Below, one piece after another: positions 50,893-62,325 of a stretch of DNA of 64,000 nt. Under the pieces are notes generated by a model. That model had not been told where the DNA came from and ran no database searches. It saw only the letters and a program-made list of their open reading frames with translations. The translations under genes were made by a program, and so were the position numbers. How positions within the stretch are numbered: the stretch's first letter is position 1; every line of letters begins with the position of its first letter. The stretch is taken from positions 63,488,108 through 63,552,107 of the forward strand of contig CM037782.1 in NCBI GenBank assembly GCA_021229015.1, in the 5' to 3' direction. This DNA comes from Solen grandis (lineage: Eukaryota; Mollusca; Bivalvia; Adapedonta; Solenidae).

Positions 50893-51157
50893 CAAGATTT
50901 AACGCTCCACTCAAGACCCAACAGTCTGAACAATAATGGGTATGCTTGAGAACTATTCGCCGCAGACTTAAGATGATGTCGCAGTCTCCCACCCCGGAAT
51001 TTTCCGCCACACGAAGTCGCCACCAAAATTCCGCTCGCCATACACAAAACCTTTTAAAACTAAACACAAAAATTCAATTTCACTCTTATTAATGCAAAAC
51101 TTAATAATAATACATATAGGTAAAACAGCATTGTAATCAGGCAATATTACGTCCTGG

Positions 51158-51712
51158 CTAGACTAATTTTTCTAGGTCCTCTTTGAAACGAAATATAAAC
51201 ATATCTGTGCCCACATCTGAGAGATGGACCCCATCCTGAAAATAAAAGCCAGGAGTATCATCTTTGATCTCCTCATGCGCAATGTAACAACCGTTAACCC
51301 GCCCCATAAATCTCCTGATTCGACTGTTGAGATGTTTCCTCTTTGTCTCTAATTTACCCCCACAGGAATGTTGGTACGTGACCATACCATCCGAGGCAAC
51401 AAAGCAGAGAAATATATTTTGGCTTTTGGGAACATACTGTGCAATTCTTCTAGCTCATGTTTTATTGTATATTCCAGTCCACAACCATTTTCTGAACCAA
51501 TATCATTGGACCCTAGATGGATGAAAATAGCTCTAGGGGGCTGGTGATATAAAATAATATATTGTAGCCTGTGTTTATAGTCCCATCACTTCATTCCCCG
51601 GTACCCGAACCATGCGAGCTGGATCCCCTTGACTCCTAAATTGTCACTTATGCCACGATGGGATGCCCTACGTCCATCCAGTGGATATAGGAATCTCCAA
51701 TGAACCAAACGT
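51158..51712 (-). pseudogene. SGNH/GDSL hydrolase of the Ngaro-like element, frame-broken
   Basis: The three SGNH landmarks are present in order on the minus strand: GDS (codons at 51690-51698), GSND (51502-51513) and DGVHLS (Asp-His block, 51224-51235). They lie in more than one frame. The frame with GDS stops at a TAA soon after, a second frame carries GSND but has a TGA, and the C-terminal block (75 codons, 51158-51385) is in a third. A textbook acceptor (tttttatttcag, AG ending at 51713) directly precedes the segment, suggesting the ORF is reached by splicing. Ngaro elements of animals are known to carry such a hydrolase; its role in the element is unclear. This copy cannot make a complete enzyme as read. 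Confidence 0.7.
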
Positions 51713-51939
51713 CTGAAATAAAAACTTATTAAGGGTTAATAAAAAGCCCTATAAAAAAACAGCCTCAGGGCTCTCTAGGATACATGTGATTATTTGCAAA
51801 AAGTTGTCAATTTCTTGACGAGCCTTTAGGGTGCAGTACGGATTCAGCCCAGAACAAAGCGGAGGGCAAACTGATCCCTTTTAATATAATCATAGCTTTC
51901 AAATTTAGCTGAAGACAAATTACCAAATACGTAACTGTG

Positions 51940-52900
51940 TTAAATTCTGATATATTTTAGAAATGCATTTGATGACCATCTGCCCAATTGTCTGATTTTT
52001 TCATGACTTACGCCTTTTGAGGCAAGCCAACTTGCAGCCCCGATCCTAAATGAATGAGTACGGTAACAGCTGTTCAAGATATGCAGACTGGCAAGAGTTT
52101 TGGACAGGACAGCCCCAAACTGGTAACGTGTTAATGGGGCGCCATTTATATGACAAAATAGGTAATCTGATTTGTTGGCCCTAACTTGAGTGTAACTATA
52201 AAGCAGGTGAACGGGGCAGACCCTTGTGTCTACTGTCTCAAGATGAACTTTCTGCGCCTGCCCACTCGTGTTGTTTTTTGATTTGCGCAAGATAATAATT
52301 GCCCCCTTTGACAATTCTGTCATAATGGTGAGGTCAGAAATGTAAACTGGTCTATCACTCATCTCTTTTGTCGAGAAAGTAAGTTCACCAACCCTAAATA
52401 AACCAAAGAAAGCTACAGCGAATGCCGTTTGGAATAAGATGGTTTCATATTCCGAATTACAGATAAAGGGGAGCTGATCATGAATCCTAACCAAAAGTTC
52501 GAACAGTATTGGCTGGCGCCTATCAGCTGTCTGCTTTAATCTGCGGAATCCCTGAAGCCTATTAGTTATGGCGTAACAGTTTGTTGGGTCATTCAGGCTG
52601 TTTATTTTATGGAAGTAGCTGATTGCTGCAATGTAAGTTGTGGCTGTCCTAGAGGAATAGTCACTATCGTACAGATAGGCCAAGAACATCTCCAAGTGAT
52701 CCCTAGGTGAAGGCCATTCATTATCCAGTTTATAGTTTTCACGAAATTTATTAAACAGTGATAGCGCATTGTTATAAACTTTATGAGTGTTTGATGATAA
52801 ACCTGCATTTAAAAGTTGTGAAGATTTAGTGTAAAGATGTTCCAAAGATGGTTTGGCATCGGATCTGGGGTCTTTTCTGCTTCTGGTGCTAGCTGCCTGA
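51940..52900 (-). CDS. Tyrosine recombinase of the Ngaro-like element
   Basis: 301 codons in an open frame counted from the TTG at 52845. The frame is open further upstream, overlapping the RT/RNase H ORF in the -1 frame, and no ATG lies near the start. Catalytic residues of the family are visible (numbered from 52845): Arg151 (LFRVGEL), His264 and Arg267 (THSFRIGAASW), and the nucleophile Tyr298 (NAFLKYIR). The N-terminal half has the SAM-like core-binding pattern (YNNALSLFNKF...TYIAAISYFHK). The enzyme integrates the circular cDNA by strand exchange without a target-site duplication. The ORF is uninterrupted to its TAA. It is probably expressed by frameshift or from an overlapping start. 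Confidence 0.85.
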
Positions 52901-54180
52901 ATCTCTGAAATTGTAAGCGTGATAGACTATCAGCTATCTGATTATTTATTCCTGGAACATGCTCAGCTTTAAACACCAAGTTCAGCTGAAGGCATCTGAG
53001 AGTAAGTGCCCTTACCAAAACCATGATGCATTCTGATTTAGAAGTTTGTGAGTTGATAATGGCTACCACAGCTGCATTGTCACATTTGAAAAGCACTTTT
53101 TTATTACGGAGTTGTTCCCCCCAAATATACAGTGAAACCAAAATAGGGAAGTACTCTAGAAGTGTTATGTCCTTTGTGACTCCTTCTTTGTGCCAATGTG
53201 AAGGCCAAACCCCGTATGTCCATTTGCCCTTGAAGTATGCCCCAAAACCATTACCAAGTGCAGCTGAGCTGTCTGTAAATAGGCATATCTCAGTGTTAAG
53301 ATACCAGAATTCATCATGGAATATTGAAATTCCATTAAAGGACTCCAGAAAAACTAGCCAGATTTTGAGGTCTTGTTTTAAAGCTTTAGTTACCCGGATA
53401 TGATGGTAGGGCTTAGCGACACCACATGTTGCATTGATAAAACGTCTACAGAAGGCCCTACCCGGAACAATAGCACGGCACATGAAATTTAGCAGCCCAA
53501 TTAATGATTGCATGCCTTTCAAAGTGACACTCCTTTTTGAAATAATCTCACTTATAAGTAGCACAGTTTGTTCAATTTTTTCCAAAGGAATTTTTACCTG
53601 TAATAGCTCTGAATCAAGTAGCAAGCCAAGAAAAGTCAAGATTGTGGAAGGCCAAACCGTTTTCTCATCCGCAATGGGGACCCCAAGATGCTCACAGATT
53701 TGGAAAAACATATTCATTGTGTTCAAACACTGGTCTGTACCTGGAGCACCACCAAACATAAAATCATCTAGATAATGCTCCACTTCGCCCTTACATTGGT
53801 ATTTGGTAACCCATTCTAAGAAGGTGGAAATTTTTTCAAATATTGCACATGATATGCTACAACCAAATGGTAGTGCTTTGTCAAAGTAATATTTCCCTTC
53901 TGATTTGAAACCTAACAAGCTAAAATCATGTGGCGATATAGGAATTAGCCTGAATGCAGATTTTATATCTGCTTTACCAAGTAAAGCCCCCTTTCCAAAA
54001 CCCTGAACCATTTTAACAGCTGCATCAACTTTTGTGTATTGGACTGAGCAAAATTCAGGGTCCATGTAATCATTAACCGACTCACCCGCTGGGTACGAGA
54101 GGTGGTGAATCAATCGAAATTGACCAGGTTCTTTTTTAGGAACTAATCCAAGAGGTGAGACCCTAAAATTGGGCAGCGGG
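52809..54180 (-). CDS. Reverse transcriptase/RNase H of the Ngaro-like element
   Basis: 434 intact codons from 54113, with the frame open upstream to the C-run near 54178. Numbered from 54113, RT motifs are ADIKSAF (Asp49), LPFGCS, and YLDDF (Asp116/Asp117). RNase H follows with TDSS (Asp281), LLEYF (Glu320), KCDNAA (Asp345) and ADSLSR (Asp395), so both active sites are complete. The RT N-terminal block (FRVSPLGLVPKKEPGQFRLI) lies just upstream in the same frame. The frame is cut off from gag by a 10-C homopolymer and by two TAA codons further upstream. Function: copying the element's RNA into DNA. The missing N-terminal join is the only visible defect. Confidence 0.85.
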
Positions 54181-54571
54181 GGGGGGGTTTAAAGGGCCCG
54201 GCAACCCTCCCCTCCTGTTATTATTTTTGTATTTTCTCCTCTACCAAAGCTGTGTTTGTCAAAGCAGACTTCAAATTCTGACAATCAAATGATTTCCTTT
54301 CCCCGTCGTATTTTATAGAAAAACCATTTTTGAAACCATGTGAAATTTCTAAAGCAATAGACTGATCGGGATATTCCTTCAGAAAGTGATTCAAAACATC
54401 TAAGTTAATTGGGGACCTATACACTTCTGTAGTTACTTCATGTAAATCAGTTTGACCATTGTTGTTAGCTACCTGATTGACTCTGTGCTCCTTTTTTTGC
54501 ACGAAAAAGGCATCTGTGTTCAGGGTGGTCTTTGCCACATGAAAGGCATTTGTGTGTAAATTTGCAAACAC
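54178..54571 (-). pseudogene. Linker between gag and RT, frame-broken
   Basis: Codes in one frame for PINLDVLNHFLKEYPDQS and GFKNGFSIKYDG, a block that precedes RT in related elements. It then meets two adjacent TAA codons (near 54216-54221) and a 10-C run at 54178-54187 after which the RT frame starts. The upstream join to gag needs a +1 shift at a 7-A run near 54492-54498. Confidence 0.6.
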
Positions 54572-55330
54572 GGAATGAACATCCTTTAGGATTGTTAAAA
54601 TCTAAACATATACCCCGTGGTTTGAATGTGTTTTGTTTTGGCACCCTTGTTACATCTGAGACATGTCCAGATGCCTGTGGCTGAAATATCATGCATCTCA
54701 ACCACAGATCTGTGTTTATTTTTCCCCAAGACTGAGGTGAGATTGCCTGGCGCATTCTGAAGTTTTCCTCATAAGTTCGCCATGCTAGGGAGCTGCTGCG
54801 GCTTTCCGCTTCCCTGATGATGCTCATGTACATGAGCAGTTCTTGTGCTGCATTAGGCCTCTTTTTAATGTAAATGGACATGAAAACAAGAAAAGCATCG
54901 GTCCATTCCCTAATATTCCGAATACCCCTTGTAACCTTTGATTTAGTAGTGATTTGGCCCAACTTATTTATGCACAGAGACCGTTCTGTGCCGCTTTCGC
55001 GTGTCTCGGTTTTTAACAGCGAAACTAAATTTACGTACTCTCCCAGCCAAATTTTCTTTACCGTTTCAACCAGTACATGCATTGTAAGGTCATCGTCGGC
55101 GCAAGCAATTGCAGTATTAGGCAAATTAAAAAGATTTGCTTCGCCGTCTACCTGTCCTGACGAGCCGCTTTGCTGAGGCGCATGCAAAATGCGCGAAAAT
55201 ACATTACCCGCGCCGAGCGATTCATCCGTGCGCTTGAAAGCTGTACCACTTCTGGCTCCGGCTCTGGCTCACGGCGTTGGTAAGGAGCTTTTCCTCTGCC
55301 AGTAGAGGTCCTGGACTTACCCTTTGGCAT
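54465..55330 (-). pseudogene. gag-like protein of the Ngaro-like element, one N-terminal frameshift
   Basis: The likely start is the ATG at 55328-55330 (MPKGKSRTSTGRGKAPYQRR). The body is in a different frame, open from about 55277 down to 54465. The frame change must fall near 55250-55290, in a cca-gag repeat (PEPEPE). The main frame has a helical capsid-like region and ends in two cysteine motifs: a CCCH type (CLDFNNPKGCSFRVCKFTH) and a CCHC type (CLSCGKDHPEHRC), expected to bind nucleic acid. It stops after KKGAQSQSGS, where a 7-A run shifts the downstream coding frame. Confidence 0.65.
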
Positions 55331-55395
55331 TTTTGACTAACAGCTCAGAATTCCGAGAAAATTTGCAATATCAATGATGTAGTTTGGCGCGCTTA

Positions 55396-55404
55396 TATAT
55401 ATAA
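55396..55404 (-). promoter_or_regulatory. Possible TATA box of the Ngaro-like element
   Basis: On the minus strand ttatatatataagcgcgcc lies about 65 nt upstream of the gag ATG. Plausible as an internal promoter, but the surrounding DNA is AT-rich. Confidence 0.3.
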
Positions 55405-55407
55405 AAG

Positions 55408-55473
55408 AGGAAGTGGTAATTATTTTCACGGATATGTGGTTTTAACGGTGTCAATATAAAAAAACCACTTCCT
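55408..55473. repeat. 10-bp inverted repeat at the 5' side of the element
   Basis: aggaagtggt (55408-55417) and accacttcct (55464-55473) are exact complements with a 46-bp spacer. Could be near the element's left terminus. Confidence 0.5.
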
Positions 55474-58400
55474 TACATATCAAAACACTGACGAAAATTT
55501 CAGCCCTGCGATAAATTTGGCTATTGGTGAGCAATAACCTTTATTAATTCAATGTTTGATGACAAATCATGTCATTCTCAAAATTCTTTTAGGCATATAA
55601 AGAATAACACATTTAATAATTATGAAAGGAAACACTTATTTATAGTTGATATGAAAGATAACTATCATTATACTAAATGAATTACAATTTTATACTTCAC
55701 AAGCGAGTAATCTGTATTACTACAGTACATTCATTAAAACATTATTACTTAATTTTCAAACCATTCATTATGGGGTGTTCTAAAATAATATGTATTCTTG
55801 CGATTCTTAGATTTACTTCCATTAAAACATAATAATGTGAGTTTCGTGGAACCATATAAAACATACGTTGTACGGAAATTGAGAATTATTGTATAGAAAG
55901 AATCTTTGGTGAATGTAAAGGTCATATAAAAACCTAAGACTAAAATAATTAATAAAACATTTAATACAAACTATGTTGAATTAATGCATCTTTTGATAGG
56001 AGTGCGCCTGTTCCAAAAGAAAAGAGGTCGACTATGATGTTTTCAAAAGAAAACTAAAAGCGCGTTTGGTCTTCTGCAAGATATATCAACCATTCTCTCA
56101 ACAAATGAATGAAATGATGATGCAGTTTTAAATATGCTTGGATATAAATTGTGCTATGTATCATCTCTGTCAATACGGTAAAATGAAAACATTAACATCC
56201 CATTAACAGTAATTCCACAACATAAGCATTACGACAATACTAACTTTCGTTTTTGATACACAATTCAAGATATAAACATGTTAGCTTCATAAGATTGTTC
56301 TTGATAACTCTTCTTATATTGATAAAGAAAAATATTAATATTAATTTCCAAGTATAAGAACAGATACGTTCAGTCATTTTTAATTCATTCCCTCTTATTA
56401 TGTTTACTTATGTTTGTCTAGTCCATAGCAGACACAGTGTGAGTTGAGATAAAAATCAAATGATATATTGGGAAAAATTCAAAGCTACAGAAGAGACGCT
56501 TTATATCTCATAGGCAATAAACAAGTTCTTTACTTTAAGGCAATTTTCTTGTAACTTCTTTATTTTTGGTGGTCGTTTAACTAACTCAAAATGCTAAAGT
56601 GATATAATTAATGAATAATGAGCATAAAGTTTTTTGCATTTGGAAATCTTATTTTGGAAGTATTAGTATGTTAGCCGTTGCGTTTTAACAACAAAATGTG
56701 TGTACTTATGCACAAGCAGTGGGAAATGTTCTTATAATATTTCTGGTATCTATCTTCAAGTAGAATAACTCTAATGCCCATTATATACAAAACTTCCAAT
56801 GTCGGTGTTTTACGTACAACGTTCTGTTGTACGGAAAACACAGAGCATCGAATACATTCTAAGTGTTCGGTTCAAATCGGGATGTACTTTTTTCATAATC
56901 TAAATTTTAATTCCCTTTCCACATAAGAGAAATTCTTAATATATCTATGATACATGTACTTTTAAATGAGTGACAAAACAGAAGAAAAAATCAATCAAAG
57001 GAAATATCAGTAAATATCAATTCCGGTCTATTAGGTAAACATCTCATCGTCTAGAAATGTCAGAAATCGAAAAACTGCAGAATCTACTGTATGGTTCTGT
57101 TTCTTTCAGTGTAAAAATGTATCTGTTCTATTTAGTAAGATGATGTTAGCAACCTTTAAAAACCTGTTTGTATATTGACAAGTTTCAAATAATCATCTTT
57201 CCCTAATTTTAGTCTGAATTGAAATATGCTTATAAATCATTCCAATTTCGAAATACTGTATATCTGAACGGTAAAATGTGTTAATCCTTTGCCTTTATGT
57301 TTCTTAGAGGTCAAAGATTTGTTTCAGTAAAAGAACGAATACTGTCCCAGGAGTAGAGAACACAAACTTTAGCAGAAGGCAAAAATGGTAGGCCCTTATC
57401 CATACTGTATATCGTTTAAAAAAATATTCAGTGCAAATGGTTTGATATATGATTTAAACATATTATTTATAAACACACGCGGTTACTGTTTTATTTATTA
57501 CATTTAAGTACTTTCATTTTTATCATGAAAACAAAATGGTGGTAAGGTATAAATGTCATTTTTTTTAATATCGGTAAATTTTCTTAAAATGTCATACTTG
57601 TATTAGTAAAACTACAGATTCAGAATAAACATAATTTATAAGGGTCTTCAAAAGTTCCGATTAGAGCTGTACTACTTTAAAGATATATTTGGTTCAACTT
57701 TTAAAGAAGCTCGTTCACAGATGATAGGAAGAAATTAAAAAGAAATAATTTCTTCTTTCCCTCGTTAATGTGCTGAAGTCTTTGTCATGAGAAATAGATT
57801 CGGAAACTGTAGGTCACAAAGCACAATAAAACGTTATCTTCGTAAACGCTACTTCGACAAAAATCGGTTAAATTTAGAATACGATATCCCCGAAGGACAC
57901 CAGTTCACGGTATTGATTTCGTTAGTTCAACTTAGTAAATACAGGAAAAGTAAATGAATGAATATAAATATTGGTTTCATCAGTCTAAATATAACCTGTG
58001 ATGGATAAACCACCCATTTTTACGGTCACGGATAGTTGCATTGGGTTGACATTGCAGCTTACGAATGGTATTGATAGACGTAATACAAACATATAGTGTA
58101 ATTAAATAGAAAGGCTCGCTGGTAATTGATGCATTATGCAAATAGCACCGTAAGTTCACGGGGTAAAAGGTCACCGATACAAAATATCCTAAACATCATT
58201 CTGACAGCGACGAAGTTGGAAGAGAGAAAGGCCGAAACATAGATAAGACACATAGATGCCCATAGGACCTAGATTTTTTTCTATGAATTATTGGATAGTT
58301 CGAGGCGTTTCTCACACTTAAAACACTTTCCTTTTGTTATTATATTTAAAATCACAGAATAAGCATGGTGGATTGGAGGCATTCATGTTTTCATTTGTTA

Positions 58401-59371
58401 ATGTAATAGACAAAACCCATGAAACACGAGGAACTGGAACTCTGCATAGCTGCTCTTAAACAAGCATGTCAAATGTCAGTGAAATACTGTCAAAGTCCCT
58501 AAAGCTAAATGTAAATGGGTCTGTTGTCTCATAAATATTCGCTATATTCAGAGCGTGTCCAAATGCGATTAAATTATATCCGACATCCGACATTGTAAGA
58601 TAGTCTTTTTGTGTCATATATTAAGGTTTTTAAGATCTTCGTTATGTCATATAATTTTATCTATGAAAAGCGTACGAAATTTCTGGAAATATTAATGAAG
58701 CACGTCATATTTTCACACAGCGTTTTAACATACAACTTTTTGTCAAGAACTGGTAGGGATAAATGTAAGCCAGGATATAGCTTTAATAATTTCGAAAGTA
58801 CTACAATATCGTCCGAATAACAAAGAATTGTTATGGACAAGAAGCAAATGATATCTAAGGAGTTGGTCTGCAGTTTAATTGAAGTTTAGTCTTCTATCCC
58901 TATTCATAATGATGATAAACGAGGTCTTTTTGCACTCGATTCTTCAGCCAGTCGAGCCTCGTTCTAGGATTGTCGCTGTTTTTGACTGTATGTTTTTGTC
59001 AGAATTTTCAGTTTTCTAGATCTTTAAGTTTTATTATCATCGGTTTTCATTTTTATTTTTGATAAATGTATTTCATGTTTTTAGGATTTTTATTCCTCTA
59101 AACATTAATGCTGTATATCACGCAACATTTATTCGATACAGTTTCCTTTTTCGTCGTATTTCGCACTTTTTTCCGAAGTCAGCCTCCAACTTCCTGAAAG
59201 GTGCGTACTCTTCAAGACTGCTTTTAAGGTAATTCTCATCGGATTCCTTGTTTTTGCTTCAAATTTTCTTTTTTCTTTCTGTCATCATTTTTTAAACAAA
59301 ATTCGCCCCTCCCCCTCGACTTTTCATTTCGGTAACAAAGCATTTACATTTTTCTATTTAGAGTATTTGGA
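55474..59371. other. Intergenic, no gene recognised
   Basis: About 3.9 kb of AT-rich sequence without recognised repeats, RNA genes or protein-like ORFs. Confidence 0.45.
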
Positions 59372-59760
59372 TTGCCTTTGCTTTTCGTTTTTTTTGTTTT
59401 TTTTTGTTTTTTTGTTTTTTTTACATATCTCTTCATTTTCTCTAGAGTCTTTACTGGCTTCTTCACCACCCTCTCGTTTTTATTCTCTCTTTCCTTTCCT
59501 TCTTTTCAAATATCTTTTCATCTTTTTCCTTTGTCATCCTTTATCTTTTCATGATCTAAATCTCTCAATTCCTCGCGTAAACTCCCCTATAATGTTTCCC
59601 CTATTTCTTCCCTTTATCTCTCTCTTTTATTTACGCATATTCTCTAAATTTCTTTCATCATCTCTTATTTTTGTTTTTCTCTCATTCGATCATAATCTCT
59701 TTTCTTTCATAGCTGACCTAGACGTTTCATCTAATCTGTTTGTAGCGATGTTTTTTTTTT
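59372..59760. repeat. Long pyrimidine-rich tract
   Basis: Nearly 400 bp dominated by T and C on the plus strand, including T-runs broken by single G at 59388-59421. It creates long Phe/Ser/Leu frames that are artefacts. It directly precedes a candidate exon. Confidence 0.7.
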
Positions 59761-59790
59761 TCTATAAACATCAATGTGCTATATTCAAAG

Positions 59791-59854
59791 ATGGCGATCA
59801 GGGTGATGATGACGATGATCTGAAACTGGGCCCGGGTGATAATTTCAGAGATCT
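59791..59854 (+). other. Candidate short exon
   Basis: Lies between an AG (attcaaag) and a good donor (atct|gtgagt). One frame reads GDQGDDDDDLKLGPGDNF, an acidic run followed by a protein-like stretch. The exon would be 64 nt. Its end phase does not match the phase-0 acceptors at 60241 or 60652, so any link to them needs another exon. Confidence 0.2.
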
Positions 59855-60240
59855 GTGAGTAGCGATTGTTCGCCGACGGAAACCTTGCTCGAAAACTAAT
59901 GTTTGTACGTGAGTCTATCCACATTATCTTAAATGTATTGCAGCTACTTCTTCGTATCCTATCCCACTTGATCGTTTCTGCCATGAAACCGTATAGAAGT
60001 TATATTATTTTATAATGCTAACAAGTGGTGCAATGTTGCTCTATTATATTCCCTTCGCGTTTACATCGGGATATAACATCTGCATGTGTAGTATGTTTGA
60101 AGAAAAGAAAATGCTGACTAAACATGTTTTTAATAATCATATACGATTGAATTTCTTTTTTGCCGGCTTTCATGAGGACTTTTAAAACAATGATGTTTCC
60201 TATAAGATTTATTCAATACATATTTTTTCTATCGATACAG

Positions 60241-60381
60241 GTGCCTACTGTAGTTTTTCTCACTTTAGTCTTTTTATTTATATTGCTCGTATCAGAAAAA
60301 TACCTTTTGGAAGTACAGGGGAGAAGGCTGGGCTCCTTGAAACCTGGGTTAAGCACCGAAGTTGGTCCTTTTGCGGACTGA
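60241..60381 (+). other. Candidate exon with a membrane-spanning segment
   Basis: After an acceptor-like tttctatcgatacag the frame reads VPTVVFLTLVFLFILLV, a clear hydrophobic segment, then basic residues (QGRRLGSLKPG) and stops at TGA. It would be the membrane-anchored C-terminus of some protein. No homology recognised. Confidence 0.25.
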
Positions 60382-60651
60382 CTATTCCTAGACGACGATA
60401 ACTGTTCGTGTTTCTCTATTTTATGTAATGTCCTCACTCCGTGTTTTCTTATATTCATTTTATTCACCCCCTCTTTGAGTTTTGTCACTTTTATTATGTG
60501 TTGGATTTCTCATAGGACCTTATTTTCCTCGGAATTCCCTTTTCATTCATGTATGAAAGCCGGTCAAATCAAACTCAAATGAAAAAGGTCTAGCGGAATC
60601 ATTGCGTTATTCGGAAACCGTGACATTCCTTTTTTAGTATAAATATTTCAG

Positions 60652-60852
60652 TATTTGAAGGTGCCGTCGTCCAATGGTACCATACCTACTGCGGATCCAA
60701 ATTATGAAGGTTTAAACCCTATTGAGGGAAAGGATTTTTCATTAACTTTCCAGGCTCATGGTACTGATCCAACCCAAGAACTGTCGAGAGCGATTAGTAT
60801 AAGTTGTAGGAACTTGTTTCTCAATCAGCATAAAATAAGAACGTTTCAATGA
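60652..60852 (+). other. Candidate terminal exon
   Basis: Follows acceptor aaatatttcag and reads YLKVPSSNGTIPTADPNYEG, protein-like in composition, for 66 codons to TGA. It could be an alternative to the 60241 exon, since both begin in phase 0. No domain recognised. Confidence 0.25.
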
Positions 60853-62294
60853 GAGTAACTGCTGTGAGCACTGAATTAACAAAGTGTATTTTCCAAAACA
60901 GGAGTGTTCTCTGGAACAAGTGTGTCACCTGCTGAAGAGACTTGTCTGTTCCAATCTTAATGAAGTGAAGAAAATGAAAAAATTAATGATAATAGCATAC
61001 TGAGAATACTTTCATTTGTTTCTCAATTTAACCACCAGACTCTGGTCGCCTGACTTTTGTCCGTTTCGTCTTTATGCCTTACAATTTGCATAAATCTGGA
61101 ATAAGTGGTATTCAAACCGTGTCCATTCAACAAGGAAAATATGCAATAGTTCTACAGCCTATAGACTTGTACAGTTTTCAAATCAATTTCCCATTTCCTA
61201 TGTAAGTATTTAAGTACTTAAAGCAAATGATTCATATTTGTACCAGCATTATTTTACTTTACCTAGAAATATCAGGTCAATCGTTTCCTTCTTGAAGATA
61301 TAAACCAGCTTATAACCAACTAGCAGAACTATGCCATTTCTCTGAAACCCTTTATATTCATTAAAAATACTGTACCTTGGTTTCAGCTTATTCACCCCTT
61401 GGTTCATGATATATCCAGCTCTGATCTCAGATGAACCTTTTAAATTGAATTATCTTGACCTAGATATACTCTTCGGTTATTTCAAACTCAGAAATTCAGA
61501 AATTTTGACGTCGTGTGATTCTACTGAACCTATTCTTTTCTTATCACTTATTTGAAAATTCAAATTCAACCTCACACGAGATATGTATCAAATGTATTCA
61601 TGCTCCCCAGTCATTTTGTACTTGTCAATCACTGGTCAATCCAGTTTAAGCATAATTTGAATCATTCTGTATAGTTCCGATACAATCCTCACCAAAAATT
61701 AGAAAGCCCTATAATTTTTAGAATCTGGGTGAAAACACGCCTATTACGGATAAAAAACCTTTATAAAAATTAAAATTAAGAATTTTGCTTATCTTAACAT
61801 TGACACTATTGGCCGGGGTGTATTTTAATCTACTAATATTTTATTTTGCCTGGCAACAGCCATTGACATTTGTAAGTGCCCCTGAAAAGTGACCCTCGTT
61901 GTAATACATACAAATTATATTACCATTTGAGATAAGGAAGTCACAAGATAATAAGAAGACATCACAATATATCACTGGGAGGTAGAATGTGTTTTACCAA
62001 TGAAAATATCTGTGTAATTGAGGGTGTATTATTATGTATTCCAATGTCTTAAATATGATGGAATAAGAACAAAACATGTTTTCCGTTGATACAACAGTCA
62101 GAGATACCATATTTAATTTTATAATTAATTTTGAGTGATTATGATAATAAATTTTTAAAAAATGATTTGTAGTGATGATAACTTTATCACTTTGACTTAA
62201 TATTATTAAATATAACAGATTAATTGATACCATACAAACTGGACATAAAATTTAACTGAATGAATTTATATTTCTACGATACGTAAGAATAAAA

Positions 62295-62325
<31 letters not shown>

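Larger units (their letters stand above)
50750..55420 (-). mobile_element. Ngaro-like (DIRS-order) tyrosine-recombinase retrotransposon
   Basis: On the minus strand, in order: gag with zinc fingers (55330-54465), a linker and RT N-terminus (54571-54114), RT/RNase H (54113-52809), tyrosine recombinase (to 51940) and a broken SGNH hydrolase (51712-51158). The use of a tyrosine recombinase in place of an integrase, the lack of a methyltransferase domain, and the hydrolase point to Ngaro rather than DIRS1 or PAT. Ends are approximate. The 3' end carries short direct repeats at 50878-50892 and 50806-50820. Frameshifts in gag, ahead of RT and in the hydrolase indicate a recently inactivated copy or homopolymer sequencing errors. 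Confidence 0.85.

Noticed and set aside
53023..53775. Plus-strand frames of 113-126 codons within the retrotransposon
   Set aside because: Antisense shadows of the RT/RNase H coding region.
59367..59858. Plus-strand frame of 163 codons rich in Phe, Ser and Leu
   Set aside because: Artefact of the pyrimidine tract; only the last part overlaps an exon candidate.
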